In this document: positions 25,234-38,180 of the stretch, in pieces
Layout: the number at the start of each line of letters is the position of its first letter
How positions within the stretch are numbered: the stretch's first letter is position 1
Assembly (NCBI GenBank): GCA_037074765.1
Contig: JBAMDO010000147.1
Location: forward strand, 124,001 to 188,000
Length of the DNA stretch: 64,000 nucleotides
Source of the DNA: Mansonella perstans
Taxonomy: Eukaryota; Nematoda; Chromadorea; Rhabditida; Onchocercidae
Direction of reading: 5' to 3'
Notes under the pieces: model-generated
What the model saw: the letters and a program-made list of their open reading frames with translations, nothing else
Told to the model about the DNA's origin: nothing
The model's database searches: none
Translations under genes and position numbers: made by a program

Positions 25234-28200
25234 ATGTTCACTTTGTCAAACGATCAGATCGAAGGTGAAAATAATTTTCAAAAAATGAAGGATCAAGTGG
25301 AAAGTATCAAAATGATTCTACGATGTGGCATATGGTTACTTTTTTTGGAATTTTGAATTCAATTTGTAGGTCAGTTCGATTGCTTCAGATGATAATGATT
25401 CAGAAATGAATAGGGTCTGTGATTTTTAGATCTTTTAATCGTAACAGTTTGTCATTGTAATCTGTCTTAATTACTTTATGGAATATGCGTGAATCATTTT
25501 GGTTTCTGATCCCATTATTTTGAAAGAAATGTTAGCTGGTACTGCTCGATAATTTTAAATCAGTTCTTTAAGGATTTATTAAAATTTAAGAATTGGACAA
25601 AGATTCAAGAATCGTATTTGCTGATATTATTTTGTATTTTGTTTTGTTGGTTCCTTCATTCATTAATTTATTTTCTTGTGAAAGATTCATTCCAGTATGG
25701 GGAGGATTTTTTTTCTAAAATATATTTACGTCTGTTTAACTTTCAGTTGTTCAACGTTACGTGATCCAATTATGACCACTTGTAATCACGCCTTTTGCAG
25801 GTTATTCGTTTTCTTCTTACTGTTTCTGAATTGATTTCTATTCTATTTTCCCTCTCTTAATCGAAATATCACTGTATATATCGATAAATATAAAATAGAG
25901 TCCAATGTCCAAGTCATCGCCAGTCTGTCATCTCTATAAAAATATGGAATAATGTTCAAATGAATGAGAACAGGGACAAGCGAACTGTTAAAGTACAACG
26001 TTTTTTTATCACTTGAAATTTTAACTGAAATTTTGTTTGGATAGCAATTTAAATTTAGCGTTTATAGGGTTTGTTTGTTTGAGTGCTTCAAGAGGCTTTC
26101 AACGATGCGATGTCCTGTTTGCAATATGACTTTGAATAGAAGGTTCATTTTCTTTTTTGAATTTCACCGCTTTACAAGGTTCATTCCTTTTTGCTCAGTA
26201 TCTATGAACAAATTGCAAGTATATGAATCCCTGAAGCGATACAATTTCAGAAGTTGCGCAAGTTGTCCATTGCTTTTGTCTTTACTTGACAAATATTTGT
26301 TGCTAGCCAAGGCGTTCAAAAAGGATATCTTGGCCACTGATTTTGCGAAGGAAAACGATTTCATCGAGAGTCAGGTTTGCTTACCAGCTGTATTTCAGCT
26401 GCAGTTGGGGTCATTCATTAATTCATGAAAATCTGTTTATGATTGAACTTTAACTTATCACAATGGAAAATGCTTGCATGAAGAGGAAAGGATTTAGGAA
26501 ATAAAAAGAAAAGAAATGAAATGACAGTGATGAAAAAATCATTTCATTATGCAAGGTTGTTTTCAAGTTTGTAAATTTGCAGATTCCGATGACGCAGGCT
26601 GTACAATCACCGTTACAGTTTCCTCAAAAGCAGTCATCAAAGGTTATTAAAAAAAAAAATTATATAACTTAATTAAAAAATTAAAAAAAATGTTACAAAA
26701 ATTATATAACCCTTGATCAATTTAAAAAAAGTATGTAAATTACTGGGCCGAAATTTCAAATGCTATTTCTGTTAGTATTTTCAGCATCATCGAACTCTTC
26801 TATTTTACGATGTTGATGCCTATTCCACTTTTCAGAAATATGCTAAACACTATATCACACATTCGCAACATAGACCGGCAAAATTGCGAAGGATTGATGA
26901 GACAGATTCCAGTTTAGTAACAATAACTGCCCTGAATGCCTTTGCCGAAGCATCAGCATTTAAGCAGAATTCTTGCGGCGCCAAAGATTTTATTAAGAAT
27001 CACAGTGCTACCAATGCGCTATTCAAACAACGCCAGATGAGCTCAGAGGAATTGTTCGGCAGTGATGTAAAAGAAATCCAAAATGTTAAGATTCAGACGG
27101 ATGAGAAGAAAATGCAGCATAAAAGTCAGCAAGTCGATTTGGAAGATCCTATATGTTCAGCATTATATGTGGAAGAGCTAAACTTTAATGCTTTAACAAT
27201 GATGCATGATAAGAAAATTCAGAAGAAAAATAATACAAACAGGACAGATGCTTTGACCCAGATAGAAGCAGCTGTTAATTCTGTATTTGGTAAAATTTTT
27301 TTCCAGATAATATAGTTTTCCAATCTCATCAGATTGAATGCGGGAGTGAGACGTCATTATCCACTTTATGCAACCAATAATTGAAATAAGCAAAATTATC
27401 AATGTGAATAATTTACTTAGAATTGATATCGAAAGTTGTATTACTATATTAGTTTTTTTTTTTAATTATTATTTGCAGTTTTTCATGATTTAACTGTTTT
27501 TGCAGAAGAAAGTAAAAATCAATCACGGATTGAGGTGCTTATCCAATGTATGCCATGGATACCTAATTTTCTCCGTTTGGTTGGTGATTTAAAATATGTG
27601 TGAATTACAAAATTGATTTTTGCTTTAGCCTTGGATTTTTTTGCAGAGTCAGGAAGAACTGATCAATGTTGTTTGTGCGGCAAATACCGAGGAAGAACGT
27701 TACAATATGAACAGTAAGTCCTTCTTAAATCATTTTAGAGAATTTCAATTGAATAAATTCCAGGAAATAGGTGCTTTATAAAGTGTGTCGCATTTTCCTT
27801 TACTTTAAGCTTCTTCGAAAAATGCTGTTGATGTGGTTCTCGAGAGTGATGATGAAGGGGAAGTTGCAGTTCCAACAGATTACTGTCACAGCGATGTGCG
27901 AAAGCGTAGAGATTTTAACATTGAACAAAGCACCGTCTCATCTCTAAAGGATAAGCAAGAAGATATCGAAGTATGTCACACAGTGATGATATCTGGAGCA
28001 AGGAAACTTAGTGATCAGGTGAGAAGTCGTGGTGACATTGTTGTGGATCAGCAATATATTATTAGCAAATATTCGAATATTTTAATTTTCTAGTCTTTGC
28101 TACGTGAATTTTTGGATAATTTCTCTTCGTTCAAACTTTCCGCATCGATAAATCGAAAATGCACATACCTGGTTATTTTCAATGCAGGTAAGCTTACTAC

Positions 28201-29804
28201 ATCTTACAAGTAAATGAAAATTAAAGATTCTTAAAGACTAATAATTAAATTTAAACCATCTTAATAAGATTAGTAATTAAATTTAAACCTCATAGTCTGC
28301 TTACACTTTATTTATATGACGTGCAATGGGAGTGACATTTTAGACTAGTGCACTTCAAAGTTTTCAGATGGTTTAGTTTGTGAATTCTGGACGGTCAAAT
28401 TGATTTATGCATTGGTTAATCACTGTACGATTGTGTCGCATTCGTGGTTGGAGAATTGTCTCAAACAAAAAAGTGTTCTACCTACAGTCAGTAAAGAATT
28501 ATTTTTCTTTTACATTATTAGTATAACCATTTTGAAATCTAGATTGTAAGGTATAGGACAAGGTTTATATTGATAAATTTCGAAAGGAATTTTAAATTGA
28601 AAATTTTCAGCATAATTTTGAAATTTTGTTGAAAATAGATGAAACTCTGATAAGTGCAACCGCTCAACGTGCCCTTATTGATCCGAGCACTTTATTTGAT
28701 GGTCATTTATTTTATGTTCCTCAGACCTTCTTTAATACAAAACTGATAGCAAGAGGTATGCATTTGAATGATTTGCAGGCTAAACATTCCGAAGATTATT
28801 TATGTGTGTTTTTCTTAACAATTTTGATTATTTCTTGTTTGATATTTGAGATTGTAAATGTACAATAATATGCACTTCTTTGCATTAGAACGGATTTTTA
28901 ATTTGCTCAAAATGATTACTGAAGCAAAGAAGGATCATTCACGGTATTGGCATAATCAAGTAGATTTTGCCAATTATGTTGTCTTCTGCAGTCAAAGAGA
29001 ATAAATTTTTTACATTCTTTGAATTTTTCTATTTTGCAATTTTAACACACCTCGATGTATTTCAGATGTTTTTTTGGAGATTGTCGAATTGAGTGGTGGC
29101 AAAACTGTGTCACATGTTTGGGAGCTTCCTTCCGAACGCAGTTACATCATATTTGCTCCAGATTGCTTTAATCAAGATGCTGCTCGAAGGTTTGTTGTTT
29201 TTAGAAAAATAAAATAGTTTCAAAGTGATCAGTAAAAATCAAGTGTCGTTTTGTTGCTCATTGCAATACCACCAGCAGAGAAGAAACATGGAACCGGTTT
29301 TGTTTTGCAACTTTTTCAACACATGCTATACTTATTGAGGTTTTAAAACATATGACTTATAAATAAACTGATAATATAGTAAATCATTGTACGCAATAAA
29401 TTAATAATTGGAAACTACGAAAATTTGATGTGTTCGTAAAAAATATGATGTTCGGTATAACATATTTATCTCCCGCCATGTTGAACCCGCAACTGCTATA
29501 CTGAGATTACTGATCTAGTAATTGCTATAAAACGATAAAAGTATGTTTAGGTCAAACCTCAGTAGTTAAATTTACATGTTTAATTCTGAGTAGTTAAATT
29601 TACATATTACATATTTACGGACAAATCCCTCATAGAATAAAAAAGAAAAAAGGCTTGAAATTATCATTCTATATTGGTATTTTCTGCAGATTTGAACTAG
29701 ATACGAAAAAAGAAGTGCTGAAAGCAGACTGGATTTTTGCATCAATTGGTCAACATCACATCTTAGACAGAGAGCCCTATCGTCTTATCCATTCCATCAG
29801 TTGA
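25234..29804 (+). CDS. brc-1: BRCA1/BRC-1 homologue (RING and tandem BRCT)
   Basis: E3 ubiquitin ligase of the BRCA1-BARD1 type, acting in DNA double-strand break repair. Fifteen exons: 25234-25334, 25747-25800, 26068-26142, 26251-26374, 26583-26642, 26836-27289, 27506-27579, 27647-27713, 27810-28018, 28094-28187, 28368-28486, 28611-28755, 28889-28990 (end uncertain), 29066-29189 and 29690-29804. They give about 638 residues, similar to the nematode BRC-1 and far shorter than human BRCA1. The RING is complete: CGIC, then DPIMTTCNHAFC, RVC and RCPVC, with the classic spacing. The helix AKAFKKDI follows, as in BRC-1. The acidic, Ser-rich middle (large exon 6) is poorly conserved. The C-terminus has two BRCT repeats, with TIVSHSWLENCLKQ in the first and VLKADWIFASIGQHHILDRE in the second. 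The junction into the exon at 29066 is the weakest part of the model. Confidence 0.88.
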
Positions 29805-30926
29805 TTGCAGAGTGTCCTATCGTCTTATCAATTGATTACTTTTATTTATTTCACGTTTTATTTGTCTATGAATCGTGTGTCTTTTCTTTTCTTCCTACGT
29901 TTGCTATGTTATTATGGGATTTTTCTCTGCGTCTTAAGCGTTATACGCTTAAGTCTAACATCTTAAACGCAATACATATATATTTATAAATAATCATTCT
30001 TTTTGTTTGCCATTAAGATTCTCCTCTAAACGTATAGTAATCCATTTATTGGCTGTCATCGGCAAGATAATTTGATATTATGGCGGCAGCAGTGAAAGGT
30101 AACATTGCATAAATTGCTGATGAATACGAACTTTTCTATAGATACAGTTTGATATTATGGCGGCAGTGAAAGGTAATATTGCATGAATACGAACTTTTCT
30201 ATAATACAATTTGATAAAAATATACCGCTATGCCTATATAAATGCACATAACTGAATTGCACCGGTAGTTATTGTGGCGGTTCAAAGGAGTGAATAGTGT
30301 GTGAATGTGAAAAAAGATATGATAATGCTTGGACAGTGCAATTGCGATGCAAATACGATGCAAATAGCTAATTCGCATTTATTTTTATTGAACAACCAAC
30401 ATATTCTCATATGCAACAGTGATTGATCTCTCTATAGTTGGTATGATAACGGCAGTATGGTGGTGGTGATGTGATGGTTGACAACAATTAAATACCTAAC
30501 AATAACACAAGCAATTAAAATTCAAAATGAGCGTTTCAAGATGTCGTAAGCCAAATATCTCCTTCAAATTTGATTTTATCCTTCATTTTGCCCTTCCTTC
30601 CTTCCTTCCTTCCTTCCTTCCTTCCTTCCTTATCCTACTTTGCTGACTTGCGGCAAACGCAAGGGGCTCGTGTGGTCATTCTGCATGTGCAGCAGCATCA
30701 GCAACCAGCAGGTGGTGCATACAGCTTTTGGGGAGTTACAGTAACGATGATGATGTTTCGGGTTACAGTAATTGATGTTTCGGTGTGTTGTAGAATGGAG
30801 CGATGTTGACCATGTTGACCATGTGTTGACCATAGATCGATGATCGTCCCTTCTTCCAGTATGTACGTGGCTCGTGGCTCCCACGGACACCTTGGGTTCG
30901 CTCAAATCTCATTGCTGCTTGAAGTG
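29805..30926. other. Convergent intergenic region, BRC-1 to TGF-beta gene
   Basis: The 3' flanks of two convergent genes. It contains a two-copy repeat at about 30070-30210 (core GATATTATGGCGGCAG with GAATACGAACTTTTCTATA) and a CTTC microsatellite at 30592-30631. Open frames on both strands at 30570-30905 surround the microsatellite and have no family match. Confidence 0.55.
30592..30631. repeat. (CTTC)n microsatellite
   Basis: About ten uninterrupted CCTT/CTTC tetranucleotides. Confidence 0.95.
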
Positions 30927-33900
30927 TCAGGCGCAGGCGCATCGCCGGGCAATCATACCTGGCACTTCGCGAATCTTCAACTCCTTCTCTTGGGTCATAT
31001 AGACAAGCGTTATCGGATCGTACTCAGTCGGATGGCAACAACCGCTTATGGCGTTTTTTTTCGTCGATGAAGTGATTTTGCTATGGGCTGAACGGCTAGC
31101 CTAAAAAAAAGATTCCAATTAAAAAAGACTTACACCACGCGAAAATATTTTAAATACATTAACCGAAAATTGGAACTAAAAGGAAATATTAAGTACATAG
31201 ACCGAAAATTGGAATTGAAATTGTGCAGAAAGGATAATCTGGAGAACCTACATGGTGTAGATGACATTCTCCGCTGCACATGTGCGCATCGTACAATTTG
31301 GGAGCGATGACAAAATCCCAGCCGGCAGCTTCGAAATCCACCACCAAGCTATACAGACAGCAGGATGGTTCATTCATCTCTTTCGTACACACTTCCTGAT
31401 AGCTACGCTTCCGACGGCTCCATTCCTCGGCGGTTGTTAGCTCGAGATACATCATCTGTGATAAGAGATATGTCCACATATACATGCATATATCAAGTAC
31501 AGCAACATTCATTTGCAAGAAATACCAACATTTTTGGAATCATGTTGTGGATGAAGAGCCAGATTCTCGCCTTTGTAGAATGCTTCCACATATAAGCCCA
31601 TGAAATCGCTGCTACTACCCCACCATCGCTGCACGTCGTCAGTACGTATCGGGATTTGTATGTAACCGTCTTTGCTAAGATCAACGTGACGTTTTCGTTC
31701 CGCCAAAGCAGCAACAATCTGAATATTTAGTGAAATACTGCAACTTTAACATACAGTAGTTCACACACTAAAGGTAGTATCACCGCATAGGACTTTGTAT
31801 CGTAGATGTCAGTCATGATGAGTCTTCGCAAGCCGACCATCTGAAGGTTGACTGTCGCTTATCTTCAATTTATTCTGTTAGTTTTTATTTCCGTCCAATT
31901 TTTTTTTTTTTTGTTATTTTATGAAAGAACAAAACGAAGACAAGGAATCATCCAGTCTCAATTTGGCAAGTTTAAAAGAAGACAAGAAATTGTTATACGG
32001 TGAGCTTACTATACAAGGGAAGATATTTGTTATGCAGTATGATTATATCAATTATATATAGAGTGATGGTTTTAGTTTCATGAGGTACTATGTGGTGATT
32101 GCGAGAGAATTCAGATTCAGATGGAATGATCAAAATAGAAGGCAAAAGGTTAGTTGCTGACTTGTCTTGCAGTATGAAGAGAAGTGATTCAGATGGTAGT
32201 GAAATAAGTACGGTGATGCAAACAAGTATAAATAAGATTTGTGGAACTTTAGCGCTCTCGTGAATTACAGTACTAAGAACTGCCGAAATGAACTTGACAA
32301 AACTTCCAGTGCTACTGTGCTACTATTGCCACATCCATTATTTTCTATTTCTTTTTCCTGGAATCCCGAGAAATCCATCAAGAGTGCTAATAATGGAGAG
32401 CAGCGGGAGAAATCATGCCTTTTAAAGAGTGGCACAGCTTCAAGTATGGTAATACTCGAATACAACTTAACTTCAGGAACTATGAGCGATTGATACATTT
32501 TATAGCAAATTAATAACTGAAAAAGGATCGATCAACTAGACTAGGAAATGTAATTTGTTCCAATCTTAAATCCTTGATATCAACTGATTCTTTTTTCTGA
32601 TGATATATCTGATCAGTCTGATGACCTTTTTTGATCATTGCCGCGAGATAAATAAATGTGAACAGAAGTGAGCCCCTAGAATAAGGTTGGGAATCGATGA
32701 AAGCGAGTTTCTGGAAATGATTTTGAATTTGAACAAAAATGAGTGTCCCCTAGAATAAGATTGGGAAACGATGAAAGCGAGTTTCTGGAAATGATTTTGA
32801 ATCTAATGAAACTGCGAATAAATGCAAACCTATTCACAGTGCAAATTAGTTCTCAGAATGATTAAAAAGCTGGTTTCCTCCTGTGACACTGATTAAGAGA
32901 AAAGACATTGTTGCTTGTGACACTCATAAAAGTTTCCATACAAAAATGAAATTTGAAGTTTTCAATGAGAAAAGTGTTTAATAAGGGAGAGTGCTGGCGC
33001 ATTTCAACATGACTCTGCTGTCAAATTTATCTGTCATCAATTTACTCTTCAAACAAAAACTAGAAAGCAACGATCACATTTTTCTCTCTTTAACTTGTGC
33101 AATGAAACACTTGGATTCTCTTTGACATTTTTCCATCTTTTTTTAATTTCTAGCTGTGCCATCAGCTGTTCTTCGCGTATATCATTTCATTCGTCAAAAT
33201 GAATCAGAAAGTTCAGAAAGCGAAAAGATTGAAAAAGAGAGAAATAATTCAAATGAAGATTTCGGAAAGCAAACGTAGATTCATGAAAATATATGATAAC
33301 AACGGTTCTCAAGCATTTCTGAATGAATCCAGGTGTTATTTTCCTGGCAATAGTTACAAGGAAGTCCATTTCCCTTGGAAGCCAGAATCTAGAATCCCAG
33401 CTCGATTCATGGTTGCGACATATTCGTTCAGTTTTCGAAAACGACATTGCTAATTATTTTAGCCTTATTCAATAGATCATTAATATTCCATTAACGAAAA
33501 CATTCTAGAATTTTTAAACCTCAGCAAAAAATTAAATGAACATAATTTTAACATGCAAATTACAGAATATGAAACAAATTAATACTAATTAGTACTCGCT
33601 ACCCTTTCCATTATGTTATGACAAAGTGTGCTGACAAGAATATGTATGAACACAGAAAACAGAGAACTCGAAGTACTTTTTCGAGTTTCATAATTCTCTC
33701 TGTAAAGCATCTAGAAATCAAATGACAATCCTTCTGTCTCAGAACATCGGGGGACATTTTCATTTGTGCTTCTTTCTTTACTTACCATCCAAATACTCGA
33801 TAACAAAGTTTCGTGACAAAGTAACAGCCAAGATTTGGCTTTTGCACTAGTGGTCATTATTTGCGATTAATTAGTTACACCATTAAGAAACTAACCAGAC

Positions 33901-36556
33901 TTTTTGGAACAAAATAATAAAGTAGCCTCTGCTTCACAAGTTTTATTTTCTGAAGTACTTGATGTGCTAGCAAAAGAATTGTCACACAGACTATACTGGC
34001 CCTAACGAGGTGCCAGAAAAAATTTTCAGTGAATAAGTGAATTCTTGGCTTGAAACGGCCCTTCCAGTTTTTTTGAATTTCCCTCACTTTCACACCATTT
34101 CCCACAAGTTACTAAAAAAAAATCATTTCTGAAATGAAAATTTTTTGTCATATAGATTTTACTTAGAAGTTTTTTTTTTTTTTTTTACACACTAAAATCA
34201 TTCCTGAAATGGAAATTTTGTCATGTAGATTTTATTTAGAAGCTTACACCTCCTGTTGACTTCTCCATAAAGTGTGCAAAGAACCGGTAAGGTAAGGTGT
34301 CTGTTAATTCGTTAAATTAGATTCTAAATTGTATACACATATCAAAATAAAAGTCGGTAAGAACCAGGCAATAAGAGCCAAAAATTGAAAAAGCAATAGA
34401 TATTAAAATTTTCTTTGTCCAGAAAGATTATTTCAAACAAAATTGCCGGCTGATAAAAAAGGTATTTTTAGTAGATTGCCAAGTTATCGTTATAAGATTC
34501 CAGGTAAGGTGCCAGGCAATTCGTTAAATTAGATTTTAAATTGAAAAAGCAATACATATTAAAATTTTATTGCCTGGTAAAAAGAGTATTTTCAGTAGAT
34601 TCAAGTTACCTGCTCCAGTGAGAACTAGTACTGTAAAGATGTAAGGAAGAATAACCTTGAGGTTTTGACGATCTTGATTTGCGCTTCAATTCTATATTAC
34701 CTCGGAGATGTTTCAGATCTTGGCCTTGATCCATATCTGAGACATATCTCTGTGCTCTCATGTTCTTTTCTTTTCACTGTATTTCTTTCGTATAGATATA
34801 TTATATATATATAATATCAATTTATGCCTAGATGATAACGATGACAGGATGACATTTGCTGCGGCCATGTCGATGTAAAACTCGTTTTAACAAAGTTGAA
34901 ATGGGAAATGTTTCTCGAAAGGAAATGCATGTTTAGGACCCGAATTACTTTTTCTTCTGCCGGAAAACTATATTTCCGAGCTCTCAGAATGTAAATAAAC
35001 AACAACAAATACTTTGATTGTTACAAATGAATTTTGATTTCTTGATAAGCGTCATATTTGGAGTGTTTTTCAAGCTAAGTTTTTTATTTCAAATGATAAG
35101 ATGAATGAATGCAAGATGCATTTGTGTTTAGGAGATGCAAATGCAGAGATGGTATAGAGTTGAAACAGGTCAGAACAGGTCACTGTTTTCGAGAATCAAG
35201 GTCGGCAATTGCTTTTGTGACTTATTTATATTCTCGAAAGCAGAAATGATAGCAATATTTTGGAAGAAAAGTTGATTTAAGTAGCAAATCAAGATGCATT
35301 TGTGTTTAGGAGATGAAAATGCGCAGATGATATAGAATATTGAAAGTTCAGAAAACAGGTCACAACAGGTCAGAACAGCTCATTCTTCTCGAGAATCAAA
35401 GTCGGCAATTGTTTTTATGATTTGTTTACATTCTTGAAAGCAGAAATTCTGGAAGAAAAAGAAAAGTTGATTTAAGTAGCAAATTCAAAAGACTGGAATA
35501 TGAACAATTAACATTTTCATATCTTGTTGTTTAGAAGTTCCTGCAGTAAACTTACTTGCAATGAAATCTGTTTGAAAGAAGATGATAAAACACGTGAAGT
35601 TATGAGCTAAATAGAATATTAGAAAATGAAATGAATGACTCGCTTGATATGATCGGAATTAGAAAGATAGAGAAAGGAATGTAGATTGATATCCTGAATC
35701 TTTCAGAATGCGTAAGTGACATCCGCTCCACTGACATTTGTTCATTGAAAAGACAAATATGAAGCATAATTAACTAAAAGTGCGGGAAAAAGTAAAGAGG
35801 GAATTGCTGTTGAAGAATATTCAGTTTCAGGGCAAAGCGATGGATGATAAAGCGTTCGTAATCGGACATTTCACTTTTTTCAAGGAAAGATAAAAGAATG
35901 GAGAAGAGAGAGATAAGACAGCACAAGAGAAAGAAGATAAAAAGTGTAATACCGACCGAGCCATTCTTGACGACTTCCTTGACCAGTAATTGGATTGCTG
36001 CAATACGTGAATCGGGATGAATCTTAGTTGGTTTCCTCAGATATACGTTAAGTACAGCTGATAGAAGCATTTTCGACATCAGCTCATCGGAAAATTTGAA
36101 GTGTGCAAGAATTTGATTCAGGTTGAAGTTCACGTTCACGTTTTTGAAACGTGCTGGCGTCCGTTCAGCTAATACGATCGTACGTTCTGCTTTATTACGC
36201 TCAGGTATGAATTCTTCAATCAGAAATGATGATGCGTGCATAGGTGCTGTTGTCGGATCATCATGTCGTAGCTGGTACTTCAAATATTTGGCAACCTGTG
36301 GGATTGTTGGGAAGCCATCTTGTGGTCGTACCTGTGGTGGTGCATCCAAACCGAGCTTTTCCAGAATTTCACGTTTAATTAGCTCCAAGCGTATTTTTGC
36401 CATTTCATCACGTGCTTCTGCACAACCGTGACAACTGTAGTTACTACTACTATGATGACGCCAAGCAGTGGTCCCATGTGTCGACGGGCTACAGAACAAG
36501 CTCAATGCCAGAAATATCGAATGTATCATCGGTGCAACAGCAGCAAGCAACGGCAT
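30927..36556 (-). CDS. tgh-2: TGF-beta superfamily ligand (activin/myostatin, DAF-7/TGH-2-like)
   Basis: Secreted signalling ligand made as a precursor. Four minus-strand exons, 36556-35957, 31718-31530, 31455-31252 and 31100-30927, join in phase 0 to 388 residues. A hydrophobic signal peptide (IFLALSLFCS) follows the second in-frame Met. The prodomain starts CHGCAEARDEMAKIRLELIK and includes the latency-type segment VQRWWGSSSDFMGLYVEAFY. A furin site SRRKR precedes the mature peptide SYQEVC. The mature part has nine cysteines in the TGF-beta/activin/myostatin arrangement: SCCLYSLVVDF, GWDFVIAPKLYDAHMCSGEC, SGCCHPTEYDP and C-terminal RRCACA. The first intron is over 4.2 kb. The family is certain; the symbol is inferred from resemblance to DAF-7-like filarial ligands. 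Confidence 0.9.
32664..32810. repeat. Two-copy tandem duplication, about 77 bp, in intron 1 of the TGF-beta gene
   Basis: CCCCTAGAATAAGGTTGGGA followed by GATGAAAGCGAGTTTCTGG and AAATGATTTTGAAT is repeated with few changes. Confidence 0.85.
34140..34610. repeat. Cluster of short duplications in the TGF-beta gene intron 1
   Basis: Several imperfect pairs lie here: ATTTTTTGTCATATAGATTT near 34140 and 34208; TAAATTGTATAC/TTAAATTGAAAAAGCAATA copies near 34320-34420 and 34535-34570; and AAAGGTATTTTTAGTAGATT near 34457 and 34578. No coding potential is evident. Confidence 0.6.
35110..35480. repeat. Two-copy tandem duplication, about 175 bp, in intron 1 of the TGF-beta gene
   Basis: Both copies start AGATGCATTTGTGTTTAGGA and run through CAGAACAGGTCA, CGAGAATCAA.GTCGGCAATT and CGAAAGCAGAAAT to GAAAAGTTGATTTAAGTAGC. 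They start near 35115 and 35289. Confidence 0.9.
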
Positions 36557-38180
36557 TCCTTGTATCTTGAATCCTTGCCTCTACTGTAACTCTGCTAAAA
36601 ATGCTTGGACGGCTCTTGGACTCCACAGTATTACCACCGACAACACTGGTAATAATGTATTATCAGGTATTCAACGACCGAACCACCAGCAGCACCCGAA
36701 ATCCTACCAACGAATTGCGCCTATTATATATGTGCAAATGACTTTGTTGGAGATAAATGATAGTGCTGCTGATGGTGATAGTGATGCTGATACTGGTGGT
36801 GGTAGTGGTGGTGGTGTGGTGGTGATAGTGGTGGTGTTGGTGGTGATGGTAGTGGTGATGGTGGTGGTGGTGGTGGTGATGGTGGTGGTGGTGATGGTGG
36901 TGATGGTGGTGATGCTGGTGGGGGTAATGGTGATGGTGGTGATGGTGATGGCGATGGTGGTGATGGTGATGGCGTTGCTCTCAAAAGGATGTTGCTCTCC
37001 TTGCTCCCTTCTATCTTCTGCCTTCCTTCTTCCTTCTTCGATTCGATGTTGTTCGGTCAGTTTGTTCGACAACTCCGCCTTTTGTCAATCCAACTGTGTG
37101 CTCCACCATCACCACCACCACGTTTTGGTTTTCACTTCATCATTTTTTCCCAAATAATTTATTAAATCAACCAATAAAGATTCAAATTATACATAAAAAA
37201 CAGTACATCATCACATTTACACACACAACATAAACCTGTCTATATATACTTATCTCTATAGATCTCTATCTACAGACAGATAGATATAAATACCTAAAAA
37301 ATCAACTGGTTGAATCAATTTAAATGATTGGCAATGTTGAAAATAATAATGACAAGTGGTGCAAGGAATGCAAGGTTGATATAATTGTAATAACACAGAG
37401 AGATCTAAATCGTCCACTAAATATGATCAAATGAAGCTGAATCTTCATTTATATTGTCAAACTTACAACTGTCAGGATAAACAACGAATCATTTATGAAG
37501 ATGTATTACATCAACAAAAAGAGCTGGCCAAGAATGAAACAGAAAAGTTGGCCAAGAAATACTTGTGCAAGCGCAAAGAGCTGAACAAAGCCACATACTT
37601 TGCTCATTGTCTTGGGCTAATAATGTCAATAATGTTGTCTTATGAAACCCTATGATTTAAATATTCTTAACAAGAAACAAATCAAAGATGTATTATTATC
37701 ACCAGGTATCAAGTATCAGAAACCGATGACTTTGTGTTTCCCTTGGCGACCCTTGTCTATTCCCATCACCTTAGAATCAAATGATCTACACCATTAATGA
37801 AAGAACCACCAAAGATTTATCACCATTATCATACCACAACATCAATACGAACCGAGACCAATCAGTGCAAGCCGAAAATTTCCATCGTATTTCACATCTT
37901 TGCTAGAGGCTGAAAAAGTCACATTGTCACATTATCATTTACTACATCATACAAATGCCATCATGAATTATTCATCTAATATTCATTCGTTCCACAACAG
38001 GATGACAAAAATTCTGCTGCTTGCATCTTTTTCACAATTACTGTTCTCTTGGAGCAGTAATAGATAATGAATGGAAATGACAAAAAGATGCAAATATTTT
38101 TCAGAAAACAAATTTTTAAAAAGCTTTGAAAATTAACAAATTTCTTCCCAAAATTTTAATATTTCAAAAGTAGACATTAA
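36557..38180. other. Upstream region of the TGF-beta gene and 3' flank of TRAPPC11
   Basis: This should contain the TGF-beta gene promoter. It carries a long GGT/GAT microsatellite (listed) about 240-420 bases upstream of the start codon. The 229-codon plus-strand frame at 36468-37157 is antisense to exon 1 plus the microsatellite and is not taken as a gene. A 74-codon plus-strand frame at 37431-37655 (Lys/Glu-rich, ending in a hydrophobic segment) has no family match. Confidence 0.5.
36795..36975. repeat. GGT/GAT trinucleotide microsatellite
   Basis: About 180 bases of GGT, GAT, GTG and GGC triplets, G-rich on the plus strand. Imperfect but continuous. Confidence 0.95.

Noticed and set aside
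26143..26250. Reading the RING exon of brc-1 straight through into the following frame
   Set aside because: The frame is open, but a GT donor at 26143 and a strong TTTCAG at 26250 remove a non-conserved Phe-rich insert and restore the nematode BRC-1 pattern NRRSC...AKAFKKDI.
33187..33453. Pair of 84-86-codon frames on opposite strands inside the TGF-beta gene intron
   Set aside because: Both strands are open over the same bases, the Lys-rich composition is not family-like, and there is no exon that joins them to the host gene.
36468..37157. 229-codon plus-strand open frame
   Set aside because: It is antisense to exon 1 of the TGF-beta gene and continues through the GGT microsatellite, which reads as Val/Met runs. 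Composition, not selection, keeps it open.
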